Of a DNA stretch of 61,629 bases, positions 44,657-53,134 are shown one piece after another. The notes under the pieces were generated by a model. It saw only the letters and a list, made by a program, of their open reading frames with translations. It made no database searches and was not told the origin of the DNA. This DNA is from Bacteroidota bacterium (GTDB taxonomy: Bacteria > Bacteroidota > Ignavibacteria > Ignavibacteriales > Melioribacteraceae), in the NCBI GenBank assembly GCA_021820065.1, contig JAKAEE010000013.1:1-61629 (forward strand), given 5' to 3'. The first letter of the stretch is position 1. Every line of letters starts with the position of its first letter. A program made the translations under genes and the position numbers.

Positions 44657-45064
44657 ATGGAAAGAAAAATTAGAGTGCTGGTTGCTAAAGCGGGATTGGA
44701 CGGACATGACCGGGGTGCAAAAGTCGTTGCCGCCGCACTGCGCGACGCCGGCATGGAAGTAATTTACACCGGTCTGCGTCAAACTCCGGAGATGATTGTT
44801 GAAGCGGCAATCCAGGAAGACGTTGATGCTATCGGTATAAGTATTTTATCCGGCGCGCACATGACAATTTTTCCGCGAATCATGAATTTGATGAAAGAAA
44901 AAAGTGTGGATGATATTTTACTCTTCGGCGGCGGCATCATTCCGGAAGACGATCTCAAGAAGTTAAAAGAAATCGGCGTTGGTGAGTTGTTCACGCCGGG
45001 CACATCAACGGTAGAGATAGTTAAATTCTTGAAAGATTGGGTTGATAAACATCCAAGAAACTAG
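44657..45064 (+). CDS. free-standing cobalamin-binding subunit (methylmalonyl-CoA mutase C-terminal type)
   Basis: This 135-residue protein is a complete B12-binding Rossmann domain. The DxHxxG cobalt-ligand motif is GLDGHDRG (D15, H17, G20), followed by GISILSGAH and GGGIIPEDD. It matches the small or C-terminal part of methylmalonyl-CoA mutase. The catalytic subunit is not in the window. Its ribosome site is weak. A terminator follows at 45146. Confidence 0.88.
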   Translation: MERKIRVLVAKAGLDGHDRGAKVVAAALRDAGMEVIYTGLRQTPEMIVEAAIQEDVDAIGISILSGAHMTIFPRIMNLMKEKSVDDILLFGGGIIPEDDLKKLKEIGVGELFTPGTSTVEIVKFLKDWVDKHPRN

Positions 45065-45145
45065 TGCTGAGAGAGCACATTTCATTGCAACAACCTGTAA
45101 TAATATTTGCGAATCGAAGCACTAAGTACCGGAATTTTCTGTTAT

Positions 45146-45176
45146 AGCCTCCGAGAAGAAATCGGGGGCTTTTTTG
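45146..45176 (+). terminator. terminator after the B12-binding gene
   Basis: AGCCTCCGA (45146-45154) pairs with TCGGGGGCT (45162-45170; one T-G pair), followed by TTTTT. Confidence 0.85.
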
Positions 45177-45253
45177 TTTTGCGGCGGATTTACAAATTTC
45201 AATAAATGTTATTCTTTATTTATTTTTACTGTTAAAATAAAAGGTAGTTTTAG

Positions 45254-46360
45254 TTGTCACCAAATTATCGAAAGAGAATTATTTTCTTAGATTTAATGCG
45301 CGCCCTGGCAGTATTGATGATGGTGCAAGGTCACACAATCGATACATTTCTGGGCGATCAATACCGAACGTTTGATTCATCCATGTACGATGTTTGGCTA
45401 ACCATTCGCGGTTTTACCGCACCGATATTTATGTTCACTTCCGGTGTTGCGTTCACATATCTGTTGAAATCTTATTCGCAGCCGTTTTTTGAAAACCCGA
45501 GGGTCGCAAAAGGTTTCAAGCGATTCCTCGTTTTAGTTCTGATAGGTTACTTATTGCGTTTTCCAACTCCGCGCATGTTCGATTTCAGCCAGGTCACTCA
45601 TTATCAATGGCTTACATTCTTCACGGTTGATGCGCTGCATCTAATTGGCATCGGTCTATTTTTGATTTTGATTTTAACATACATCGCCGAACGTTATCGT
45701 TTGAATGAGTATGCGGTTTTTATTGTTGGTGTGATTTTCTTTTTTGCCGCGTACCGATTTACTGAATCGATTAACTGGGCGAACCATTTACCGATTCCGT
45801 TTGCGGCGTACTTCTATCAAGGCACCGGATCGTTATTCCCGATTTTCCCGTGGGCTGGTTATGTTATTGCCGGCGGAATTTTGGGAATGTATCTCGCGAA
45901 AAATCCCGAATGCTACCTCTTACCGAAATTCAGTTACAAACTTTTTGCAGTGAGCGGGTTCCTTATTTTTATTTCATACTTGGTTAATATTGCAAATCAT
46001 TCGGTCTTCGGCGATAACAAAGAATTTTTTTCCGATACGGTTTCTTTAGTTTATTACAGATTGGGAATTGTCTTGGCTCTTAATGGTGCGATGGCATTAA
46101 TTTCAATGCAGCTCAAAACGATGCCGGACATTGTCCAGCAAGTAGGTAAAAACACTCTGCTCATTTACGTCGTGCACATTATAATTCTTTACGGAAGCGC
46201 ATGGATCCCCGGTTTCGGAATGTTTTATCCAAAGTCATTAAATGCTGCCGGCTCGGTATCGGCGGCAATTTTATTGATTATATTAATGGTAGGAATGGTA
46301 GCCGTAGTTGAAAAACTTAAGACAATGAAAAAACGCAAGCTTGCGGCAGTTGAAGTTTAA
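45254..46360 (+). CDS. DUF1624/heparan N-acetyltransferase-like membrane protein
   Basis: This 368-residue protein has about ten hydrophobic segments. The N-terminal RIIFLDLMRALAVLMMVQGHTIDTF and FTAPIFMFTSGVAFTYLL match the DUF1624/acyltransferase-3-like group, in which a His near the first helix is conserved. The likely activity is transfer of an acyl group across the membrane to a sugar or lipid; the substrate is unknown. It starts with TTG 15 bases before ruvB-type spacing begins downstream and is probably cotranscribed with ruvB (15-base gap). Confidence 0.78.
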   Translation: MSPNYRKRIIFLDLMRALAVLMMVQGHTIDTFLGDQYRTFDSSMYDVWLTIRGFTAPIFMFTSGVAFTYLLKSYSQPFFENPRVAKGFKRFLVLVLIGYLLRFPTPRMFDFSQVTHYQWLTFFTVDALHLIGIGLFLILILTYIAERYRLNEYAVFIVGVIFFFAAYRFTESINWANHLPIPFAAYFYQGTGSLFPIFPWAGYVIAGGILGMYLAKNPECYLLPKFSYKLFAVSGFLIFISYLVNIANHSVFGDNKEFFSDTVSLVYYRLGIVLALNGAMALISMQLKTMPDIVQQVGKNTLLIYVVHIIILYGSAWIPGFGMFYPKSLNAAGSVSAAILLIILMVGMVAVVEKLKTMKKRKLAAVEV

Positions 46361-46375
46361 TCCACGAGGTTAATA

Positions 46376-47407
46376 GTGAAACGAAAATCGGAAAACCTAA
46401 ATCCAATTGTTTCGGATGACGAGAAAAGATTTGATGTTTCGCTTAGACCAAAAACGTTCGGCGATTTTACAGGCCAATCCAAAATAACAGACAACCTAAA
46501 AGTTTTCATCGGCGCAGCAAAAAAAAGAGACGAAGGACTCGATCACGTTCTATTAACAGGTCCCCCCGGACTTGGGAAGACCACGCTCGCTTACATTATT
46601 GCAAATGAACTCGGCGTTCGTATTAAAGTTTCATCCGGTCCCGTACTGGAAAAACCGGGAGACCTTGCCGGCTTGCTTACAAATCTTGAAGAAAAATCGG
46701 TTCTGTTCATAGATGAAATTCACCGCTTGAGCCCCGTTGTGGAAGAATACTTATATTCTGCAATGGAAGATTATAAACTTGATATTATGATAGACAGCGG
46801 ACCGAACGCGCGCACGGTTCAGATAAAACTTCCGCGTTACACATTGATCGGCGCAACAACGCGTGCGGGATTGTTAACCGCGCCGTTAAGAGACAGGTTC
46901 GGAATCAAATCGCGGCTCGATTATTATGAGAGTAATTTGATCGATAAAATTATTCATCGTTCTGCTGGATTACTTGATATAAAGATTGATGAAACCGCCG
47001 CAAGAGAATTGGCAAAACGTTCGCGCGGTACTCCGCGTATCGCAAACAGACTTTTGAGACGAACAAGAGACTTCGCCGATTTTGAAAACAAGAAAACGAT
47101 TGATCTCGATATAACGAAGAAAGCTTTGAACTCTTTAGAGGTTGATGAATTCGGTCTTGATGAAATGGATAAAGAAATTATTCTTACCATTATCGAAAAA
47201 TTCAGCGGCGGACCGGTTGGATTAAATACGTTATCCGTTGCAGTGAACGAGGACGCCGGTACAATCGAAGAAGTTTACGAGCCGTTTTTGATTCAGCAAG
47301 GATTCATACAGCGTACGCCGCGCGGCAGAGAAGCAACCGATTTGGCTTATATTCGGTTCAATAAAAAACGCGGCAAGATTAAAGATCAAGAAACATTATT
47401 TGAATAA
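46376..47407 (+). CDS. ruvB: Holliday junction branch migration helicase RuvB
   Basis: This 343-residue AAA+ ATPase has Walker [13 protein letters not shown] (61-72), Walker [26 protein letters not shown], the sensor [20 protein letters not shown] and the C-terminal winged helix ([10 protein letters not shown]). It drives branch migration with RuvA. It starts with GTG at 46376. ruvA and ruvC are not in the window. Confidence 0.97.
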   Translation: MKRKSENLNPIVSDDEKRFDVSLRPKTFGDFTGQSKITDNLKVFIGAAKKRDEGLDHVLLTGPPGLGKTTLAYIIANELGVRIKVSSGPVLEKPGDLAGLLTNLEEKSVLFIDEIHRLSPVVEEYLYSAMEDYKLDIMIDSGPNARTVQIKLPRYTLIGATTRAGLLTAPLRDRFGIKSRLDYYESNLIDKIIHRSAGLLDIKIDETAARELAKRSRGTPRIANRLLRRTRDFADFENKKTIDLDITKKALNSLEVDEFGLDEMDKEIILTIIEKFSGGPVGLNTLSVAVNEDAGTIEEVYEPFLIQQGFIQRTPRGREATDLAYIRFNKKRGKIKDQETLFE

Positions 47408-47422
47408 AAAATAGAAGCGGAT

Positions 47423-48238
47423 ATGGTTCAAGTAAACAAAATCAAAATAGGAGATAATTCACCGCTGGTGCTAATTGCCGGTCCGTGTGTTGTTGAGAGC
47501 GAAAAGATTACGATGCAGACCGCCGACGAGATAAAAAAAATTACCGGTGAATTAAAAATTCCATTCGTATTTAAGTCGAGCTACAAAAAGGCAAACCGTT
47601 CAAGCATCAGATCTTTTTCCGGAATTCATATTGATAGAGCGCTTAAGATTTTGGAAAAAGTGAAAAAAGAATTCTCGGTTCCGATTCTGACCGATATTCA
47701 CGAGCAAAGTGAAATCGAAGCCGTTGCTTCAGTTGCAGATGTTCTGCAAATTCCGGCGTTCCTTTCGCGTCAGACCGATTTGATTTGCGCAGCGGCTAAA
47801 ACGGGCAGAGCGATCAACGTTAAGAAGGGACAGTTTCTCGCGCCGCATGACATGAAACATGTTATCGAGAAAATTGAATCGACAAAAAACAATAAAATTT
47901 TACTTACGGAGCGTGGAACGACTTTCGGCTATCACAATTTGGTGGTTGATATGCGCGGGCTGGAAATAATGAAAGAGTTCGGCTACCCGGTAATTATGGA
48001 TGCAACGCATGCTGTTCAGTTGCCAAGCAGCAGCGGAGTTACCGGAGGCGATGCGCGTTTCATTCCAACTATCGCCAAAGCTGCGGTTGCCGTCGGCATA
48101 GACGGTCTCTTCCTCGAAGTTCATCCCGATCCGTCGAAAGCTTTGAGCGATGCCGCAAGTCAATTGCCGCTTCACAAGCTTAAAAAATTATTGATAATGA
48201 TTAAACAAATTGACGACTTAGTGAAGAATGAAAAGTGA
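47423..48238 (+). CDS. kdsA: Kdo-8-phosphate synthase
   Basis: This 271-residue enzyme condenses arabinose 5-phosphate and phosphoenolpyruvate. Motifs are VLIAGPCVVES at the start, FKSSYKKANRSS, LTDIHE, QIPAFLSRQTDL, TERGTTFGY and HAVQLPS. It lies 15 bases after ruvB and overlaps the kdsC-like gene by 11 bases. Confidence 0.96.
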   Translation: MVQVNKIKIGDNSPLVLIAGPCVVESEKITMQTADEIKKITGELKIPFVFKSSYKKANRSSIRSFSGIHIDRALKILEKVKKEFSVPILTDIHEQSEIEAVASVADVLQIPAFLSRQTDLICAAAKTGRAINVKKGQFLAPHDMKHVIEKIESTKNNKILLTERGTTFGYHNLVVDMRGLEIMKEFGYPVIMDATHAVQLPSSSGVTGGDARFIPTIAKAAVAVGIDGLFLEVHPDPSKALSDAASQLPLHKLKKLLIMIKQIDDLVKNEK

Positions 48239-48728
48239 AATTGCAGCAAAGTTCAGCGCGATAAAAGTTTTTTTGTTCGATCTGGAGGGCGTCTTAATGA
48301 AAAATAATTCGCTGGGTGATCAGTGTTTCAGAGCAATAAAAAATGCAAGCGATGAATTTCAGAAACTGGGCGTTCGTTTCGGAATAGTTACCGCCCGCAG
48401 AACGGATGATGTGATAAACAAACTTAAAACAATTGACGGATTGAAAGTGATTTCTTCCTCACTTGATAAAGTCAGCGCGGCTGAAAAATTTTTAGATTCA
48501 ATTTCTTTGGATTATGGAAACGCTTTTTATATCGGAGATGATTTGCTCGATATTCCGCTTCTGAAAAAATGCCGTGTTTCTGCGGCGCCCTCCAGTTGCA
48601 GAAGGGAAGTGAAACGCGAAGTGACTTTCGTTTCCAAGTCGGAAAGCTGCGCAGAATTGCTGAACGAAATTATAACCTATTATAAGAAATCGAAGGAGAC
48701 CGCGAAACGTGCAACAAAAATCGGATGA
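48228..48728 (+). CDS. kdsC: KdsC-like HAD phosphatase with unusual DxE motif
   Basis: This 166-residue HAD protein sits where Kdo-8-phosphate phosphatase is expected. HAD motif I reads FLFDLEGVLM: Asp18 is the nucleophile, but the normal second Asp is Glu20 (DxE, not DxD). Motif II is GIVTAR, and motif IV GDDLLDIP is intact. The DG-x-GI loop that usually follows is not visible. It overlaps kdsA by 11 bases and the next gene by 20 bases. It may still be active, or another phosphatase may be used. Confidence 0.82.
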   Translation: MKSEIAAKFSAIKVFLFDLEGVLMKNNSLGDQCFRAIKNASDEFQKLGVRFGIVTARRTDDVINKLKTIDGLKVISSSLDKVSAAEKFLDSISLDYGNAFYIGDDLLDIPLLKKCRVSAAPSSCRREVKREVTFVSKSESCAELLNEIITYYKKSKETAKRATKIG

Positions 48729-49458
48729 AAAATTTCCGCGCGATCTGACAGAAAGAGAAAAAGACTGGCTCTTCACCGCATTGCCGGAAAATAAGATCGG
48801 CTACAAAAAATACCGCGACCTAATTGAAAGTCTCTCGGTTATCGGTTACGGCAGATTTGGCGAAGGCAACTTGGTCTTAGGCGATACAAGCGATGTAGTT
48901 GATCTCGAAGATCCGTCTTCGCCTATATTTGCAATTTCAAATATCGCGTTTGAAGAAGCTCACATTTATGTGACGATCCACGAAGAATTTGATGATCAAA
49001 TTGAAGTTGACATTAAAAGCGTGAATGGTGAAAAGATACCTGACAATCTTCATCAAACCAAAATTTGGACTTACTCAACGTGGCTCCCGGGACAAAAAGC
49101 TCCTTCGGATAATTCATTCGTCCGCGAGATTCATTTGATCAGCAATGAATTAGTTTTGGCAATCGCACCCGCTCACAAGAAAATTTGGGTTTACAATTCC
49201 AAGAGCGGTATAAATCATTTCGTTCCGGTTACAAACTACTACAACGAGCTTATGATTCTTTTGGCGAACAAGGATCCCGAAACCGCGTTGAATCCCGGCA
49301 GACTTTTCACCAACACCGAAGATTTCACCGACGAACAGTTAGCCCAAGGATTTCTTGTTTATAACCGGCACTGGAACCGCATCGAACTTGATTACCATTT
49401 GTTTGAAAAGAAAGACGATCAAAAGAAAAAAACAATTTTTGGACCCAAAAAAAATTAG
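48709..49458 (+). CDS. unknown protein inside the Kdo operon
   Basis: This 249-residue protein has no signal peptide, no membrane helix and no cysteine. It starts LTEREKDWLFTALPENKIGYKKYRDLI; the middle has VIGYGRFGEGNLVLG and DVVDLEDPSSPIFAI; the tail is very basic (DDQKKKTIFGPKKN). I do not recognise a family. It starts with GTG inside the kdsC-like gene and ends 8 bases before kdsD, so it is translated with the Kdo enzymes. That suggests a cytoplasmic link to LPS or its control, by context only. Confidence 0.75.
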   Translation: MQQKSDEKFPRDLTEREKDWLFTALPENKIGYKKYRDLIESLSVIGYGRFGEGNLVLGDTSDVVDLEDPSSPIFAISNIAFEEAHIYVTIHEEFDDQIEVDIKSVNGEKIPDNLHQTKIWTYSTWLPGQKAPSDNSFVREIHLISNELVLAIAPAHKKIWVYNSKSGINHFVPVTNYYNELMILLANKDPETALNPGRLFTNTEDFTDEQLAQGFLVYNRHWNRIELDYHLFEKKDDQKKKTIFGPKKN

Positions 49459-49466
49459 AGGTTTAG

Positions 49467-50444
49467 GTGACTGAAAACCAAATCATCGCAAAAGGTAAGC
49501 AAGTCATAGAAATAGAAGGGGAAGCTGTCCTTAGTCTGAAAGACAGAATTGATAAAAGTTTTTCGCAAGCCGTTCAGTTAATTTATAACTCAAAAGGACG
49601 CGTTGTTTTTACCGGCATGGGCAAATCCGGAATCATCGCAAGAAAAATTGTTGCAACGCTTAACTCCACCGGCACGGCGGCGATCTTCATGCATCCAACC
49701 GATGCGCTGCACGGCGATCTTGGAATGGTTCGCAAAGACGATATTGTAATTCTGGTTTCGAAAAGCGGTCACACCGAAGAACTGCTTCAGTTAATTCCAA
49801 TGTTCAAAAGAATTGATGTAACAATTATCGGAATGCTCGGTGAACTGAATTCAAAATTGGCGAATGAATGTGATCTCATTCTGAACGTCAGCGTTAAAGA
49901 AGAAGCTTGTCCGCTCGATCTAGCGCCGACAGCTTCGACCACTGCTGCGTTGGTTATGGGCGATGCGCTTGCAATTGCTCTTTTGGAAATGCGCGGTTTT
50001 ACCGCTGAAGATTTTGCTATGCTGCATCCTGGAGGAAGTTTAGGAAAAAGACTTTCGCTGAAAATTTCCGAGATAATGATAACCGGTAAAAGTCTGCCGA
50101 AAGTTCATGAAAGAACTTCCATCAAAGATGCGATTCTTGAAATCACTTCGAAAAGATTGGGCGCAACCTGCGTCTTAAACGACAATGATATTCTCGTCGG
50201 CGTGATTACCGATGGCGACTTGCGCCGCTTGCTCGAAAAAACTCTTGATATAAGAAATCTTACCGCCGCAGATGTAATGACTCGTCAACCCAAGACGATA
50301 AGTAAAGATTTTTTAGCTTCGTTCGCGCTTCAGCAAATGGAAACTTATAATATAACTTCTTTGCCAGTCGTTGATGAAAACAATAAACCCGAAGGCATTC
50401 TTCACTTGCACGATCTGGTCAAGCTGGGTCTCCAATCGAGATGA
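49467..50444 (+). CDS. kdsD: arabinose-5-phosphate isomerase (KpsF/GutQ/KdsD)
   Basis: This 325-residue enzyme makes arabinose 5-phosphate from ribulose 5-phosphate, feeding KdsA. It has a SIS domain (FTGMGKSGIIARKIVATLNSTGT, LVSKSGHTEE, PTASTTAALVMGDALA) and two C-terminal CBS motifs. It starts with GTG at 49467 after GAGGTTTAG. It overlaps lptC by 4 bases. Confidence 0.95.
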   Translation: MTENQIIAKGKQVIEIEGEAVLSLKDRIDKSFSQAVQLIYNSKGRVVFTGMGKSGIIARKIVATLNSTGTAAIFMHPTDALHGDLGMVRKDDIVILVSKSGHTEELLQLIPMFKRIDVTIIGMLGELNSKLANECDLILNVSVKEEACPLDLAPTASTTAALVMGDALAIALLEMRGFTAEDFAMLHPGGSLGKRLSLKISEIMITGKSLPKVHERTSIKDAILEITSKRLGATCVLNDNDILVGVITDGDLRRLLEKTLDIRNLTAADVMTRQPKTISKDFLASFALQQMETYNITSLPVVDENNKPEGILHLHDLVKLGLQSR

Positions 50445-50986
50445 AAAAAATTTTGCTGGCAATATTTGCTGTAGCTGTAATCGTTTCATGTTCGGAAGAA
50501 AAGATTCAGCCGCAGATTGATAAATCGGAAATCAAAGGGGAAATTCCTTCCAATGAAAGCTGGAATTCCAAAATAATGTTTACCGATGCCGGCAAAATCA
50601 AAGCGGTGCTTTTCACCAATCATTTAAGAATGTACGATCAGCAGAAGGTAACACTGCTGGATGGAGTTAAAATAGATTTTTACAACCGCAATCAGAAAAA
50701 AACTTCCATGCTGACTTCACTAAAGGGAAAAGTTGATGATGTCACTCAAAATATGTTTGCGATGGACAGTGTTGTTGCGCGGAACGACAGCGGCACAGTT
50801 TTGAAAACGAGCGAACTTATGTGGCGCAACAAAGATCAAAAAATTGTTACCGATAAATTTGTCACCATCACTTCACCAAAAGAAATAATTGAAGGGTTCG
50901 GCTTCGAATCCGATCAGCACTTAAGCAATTACGTGATTTACAACGTGACATATTCATCAACATTATCCGATAAGAAAAAGAAATGA
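50441..50986 (+). CDS. lptC: LPS export protein LptC (lipoprotein form)
   Basis: This 181-residue protein opens with a lipoprotein-like signal (AVIVSC, Cys17). The rest is a beta-jellyroll of the LptC type (SWNSKIMFTDAGKIKAVLFTNHL, VTLLDGVKIDFYN, LTSLKGKVDD, VVARNDSGTVLKTSELMW, VTDKFVTI). The classical E. coli LptC has a membrane helix; a lipid anchor is common in the Bacteroidota type. It has 4-base overlaps with both neighbours. Confidence 0.88.
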   Translation: MKKILLAIFAVAVIVSCSEEKIQPQIDKSEIKGEIPSNESWNSKIMFTDAGKIKAVLFTNHLRMYDQQKVTLLDGVKIDFYNRNQKKTSMLTSLKGKVDDVTQNMFAMDSVVARNDSGTVLKTSELMWRNKDQKIVTDKFVTITSPKEIIEGFGFESDQHLSNYVIYNVTYSSTLSDKKKK

Positions 50987-52410
50987 AATTTCTGTTCGCA
51001 TCATTCGTAATGCTGATTTTCATTGCGGGCATGTCATCCGCCCAAGAGGATAACCGCATCCAGGTGATTGGAGACAGTCTTGTTGGAAAAACGATCAACG
51101 GTGAAAGCATTAGGGAAGTTCACGGACACGTTGTGATGACCCAGGGCGCGGTTAGAATTACTTGCGACAAAGCAATTCAATACATTGTGCGGAATCAAGC
51201 GGAGCTTATTGGAAACGTTGTTGTAACGCAGGACAGCATCATCATCAAAACAGACCGCGGTTTTTATTACGGCGATACAAAGATTGCGTATTCCGTTAGC
51301 GGTATTTGGTTGACTGACGGTCACGTGCAGGTAAGTTCTCAAAACGGCTACTACTACTTTGATGAAAAACATTCTTACTTTTACGGCAATGTTAAACTTG
51401 TGGATTCACTCTCAACTTTAACCTCGGATAAAATTGATTACTACGATAACGACGACAAATCGGTTGCTGTTGGAAATGTAGTTGTGCAGGATACGGCTTC
51501 AACTATTCTTGCCGATAGCTTAATTCATTTTCGTAACGACAAAATAACTTATGCGTATAAACATGTGCGGATCTATGACCCGAACAACAAGCTGGCTATT
51601 TTCGGCAGCGAACTTGAAAATCACGACAAGACGAAATACTCACGCATCTCCGGCTCTCCATTCTTGGTTAAGATCGATACAACTTCAACCGGTGCGTTTG
51701 ATACACTTATGATTTCATCCAAACTGATGGAATCTTACGACGACAGCACAAAGCGTCTTATCGCAACGGACTCGGTTAGAATTCTTCGGCAGAATTTTGC
51801 GTCTGTGAACGGACAAACATTTTACTTTCAGAAAAAACAGCTGCTTCAAACCTTTAGAAGGGAAAACGATCAGTCTCCCCCTGTAGTATGGAACGAGAAC
51901 ACTCAGCTTACGGGAGATTCAATTTTTGTTTACATGAAAGACAACATGCTGGATTGGATGGACATAAGATCGAACGCGTCTATCATTTCAACCAATAAAG
52001 ATTCCGTTAACCGCTTCGATCAAATCTCCGGCAAGAAAATAAAATTGTTCTTCGATAAGGAAGGACTGGCAAGAACCGAAGTTGAAGGAAATGTACTGAG
52101 TATATATTATCTTTACGAAGACAAAGAACCGAACGGTTTGTTGAAGTCGAGTTCGGAACGTGCGAAAATATTTTTCAAAGACAAAGAGGTGAACGATGTT
52201 CGTCTTTACGGTAAACCGGCAAGCGAATATCATCCGGAAAATACAATCGCCGGTAAAGAAAAAGATTTTACGATTCCGACTTTCAGAATTTTTTCCGACA
52301 GACCGGCTAAAGAAAATTTATTGTTCGCTAGAAAAGATGTACTTTCTTACTTAATTAAGGATTCCCGTTTTTATGCAGGAAAAATTAATCCTCCGAAGCG
52401 AAAACCTTAA
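50983..52410 (+). CDS. OstA/LptA-like LPS transport protein
   Basis: This 475-residue protein has a signal peptide ([12 protein letters not shown]) and many OstA-type repeats: short beta segments such as [38 protein letters not shown] and [18 protein letters not shown]. It is much longer than E. coli LptA (185) and shorter than LptD. It may bridge LptC and the outer membrane. Its last 38 bases overlap lptB. Confidence 0.85.
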   Translation: MKFLFASFVMLIFIAGMSSAQEDNRIQVIGDSLVGKTINGESIREVHGHVVMTQGAVRITCDKAIQYIVRNQAELIGNVVVTQDSIIIKTDRGFYYGDTKIAYSVSGIWLTDGHVQVSSQNGYYYFDEKHSYFYGNVKLVDSLSTLTSDKIDYYDNDDKSVAVGNVVVQDTASTILADSLIHFRNDKITYAYKHVRIYDPNNKLAIFGSELENHDKTKYSRISGSPFLVKIDTTSTGAFDTLMISSKLMESYDDSTKRLIATDSVRILRQNFASVNGQTFYFQKKQLLQTFRRENDQSPPVVWNENTQLTGDSIFVYMKDNMLDWMDIRSNASIISTNKDSVNRFDQISGKKIKLFFDKEGLARTEVEGNVLSIYYLYEDKEPNGLLKSSSERAKIFFKDKEVNDVRLYGKPASEYHPENTIAGKEKDFTIPTFRIFSDRPAKENLLFARKDVLSYLIKDSRFYAGKINPPKRKP

Positions 52411-53128
52411 AAAGGTTTACAAGAAAAGAGCTGTCGTTAATAAGGTTTCGGTTCAAGTTCAGCAGGGAGAAGTTGTTGGACTGCTTGGTCCTAACGGTGC
52501 AGGCAAGACCACAACGTTTTACATGATCGTGGGAATGATCAAGCCGAACGAAGGAAAAGTTTTTATGGATAGCGGCGAGATAACCGATGAACCGATGTAC
52601 AAACGCGCGAAAATGGGAATCGGGTATCTGCCGCAAGAAGCGTCCGTCTTCAGAAGATTATCTGTTGAAGACAATATTATGGCTGTTCTGCAGATGATGA
52701 AGTTAACTCCGGCAGAAAGAAAAGAAAGACAGGAAAAGCTGTTAAACGAATTGGGTCTTGAGCACGTACGAAAAAGTTTGGGATATCAACTCAGCGGCGG
52801 TGAAAGAAGACGAACGGAAATTGCCCGCGCTCTTGCGACCGAACCGAAATTTATTTTGCTGGATGAACCGTTCGCAGGAATCGATCCGATTGCAGTTGAA
52901 GATATTATGCTTATCGTTGCAAATCTCAAACACAAGGGCATAGGTATTCTTATTACTGATCATAACGTTCATGAAACACTTAGTATAGTTGATAGAGCTT
53001 ACATCTTAATAAGCGGACAGATTTTTAAGGAAGGTAAAGCTCACGATCTTGCCGAAGACGCAGATGTGAGAAAACTGTACTTAGGTGAAAGCTTTCGTCT
53101 TGACCGCTACTCTGAAGTTAAAGAATAA
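52373..53128 (+). CDS. lptB: LPS export ABC transporter ATP-binding protein
   Basis: This 251-residue ATPase has Walker [15 protein letters not shown], the LptB-type [15 protein letters not shown], signature [15 protein letters not shown] and Walker [14 protein letters not shown]. It powers LPS extraction with LptF/LptG, which are not in the window. Its ATG lies 38 bases inside the ostA-like gene, in a different frame. The gene ends 6 bases from the convergent dehydrogenase gene. Confidence 0.96.
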   Translation: MQEKLILRSENLKKVYKKRAVVNKVSVQVQQGEVVGLLGPNGAGKTTTFYMIVGMIKPNEGKVFMDSGEITDEPMYKRAKMGIGYLPQEASVFRRLSVEDNIMAVLQMMKLTPAERKERQEKLLNELGLEHVRKSLGYQLSGGERRRTEIARALATEPKFILLDEPFAGIDPIAVEDIMLIVANLKHKGIGILITDHNVHETLSIVDRAYILISGQIFKEGKAHDLAEDADVRKLYLGESFRLDRYSEVKE

Positions 53129-53134
53129 CAAATT

